Of a stretch of 5,698 nt of DNA, positions 5,682 through 5,698 are shown piece by piece. Within the stretch, counting starts at the first letter, position 1; the number at the start of each line of letters is the position of its first letter. The notes beneath the pieces were generated by a model. It ran no database searches, was not told where the DNA came from, and was given only the letters and a program-made list of their open reading frames with translations. The translations under genes and the position numbers were made by a program. Source of the stretch: Marinilabiliales bacterium (GTDB taxonomy: Bacteria > Bacteroidota > Bacteroidia > Bacteroidales > BM523); assembly GCA_002869425.1 (NCBI GenBank), contig PKSZ01000683.1:1-5698 (forward strand), given 5' to 3'.

Positions 5682-5698
5682 ACACAAACGACATATAC
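5678..5698 (+). CDS. Start of a downstream gene, cut by window edge
   Basis: Only seven codons (MNTNDIY) are visible. The ATG overlaps the preceding stop in an ATGA arrangement, the best evidence that this is a true start. Product unknown. Confidence 0.5.

Overview
The window looks like a Bacteroidota chromosome, probably Bacteroidales or a related order. The reasons are the AT-rich sequence, start codons preceded by AT-rich stretches rather than Shine-Dalgarno sequences, a Bacteroidota-type promoter (TTG-N20-TACTTTTG) in front of the tRNA, a ClpS of the type known from this phylum, and an integrase of the IntDOT-like type. The rank below phylum is a guess.

Bases 1-2441 are conserved chromosomal backbone. 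Four genes sit head to tail with gaps of 3 bases, a 1-base overlap and 3 bases: the 3' part of a gene for a protein with two SPOR-like repeats, clpS, a short nfeD-type membrane gene, and floA (flotillin-like). NfeD and FloA are a known membrane-microdomain pair, ClpS is the N-degron adaptor of the Clp protease, and SPOR domains usually bind peptidoglycan. The set therefore looks like a cell-envelope and protein-quality operon whose promoter lies outside the window.

Bases 2475-2672 hold a complete tRNA-Ser(GCU) with its own promoter and a strong terminator. A tyrosine integrase gene (2848-4062) starts 239 bases beyond the tRNA. This is the classic layout of an integrative element inserted at a tRNA 3' end, so the sequence from about 2609 to the right edge is read as the left end of a mobile element. 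Its far end and the second att copy are not in the window.

Bases 4063-5002 are a gene-poor stretch of 940 bases with much repeat structure. After the integrase terminator come two imperfect 48-49 bp direct repeats 125 bp apart, each containing ACTAC-N6-ACTAC. Then follows a 508-bp imperfect palindrome (4398-4905) whose arms match in at least five collinear blocks. At its centre two hairpins compete for the same strand. This could be a transfer or replication origin, a pair of inverted regulatory or RNA-coding regions, or an invertible segment. The sequence alone does not decide.

Bases 5003-5698 begin a cargo or transfer operon of unknown function: a 154-aa lysine-rich protein with a Pro-Val-Glu linker and predicted coiled coil, a terminator-like hairpin, a 53-aa lysine-rich protein sharing an LKTLIEK motif with the first, and an ATGA-overlapped gene of which only seven codons are visible.
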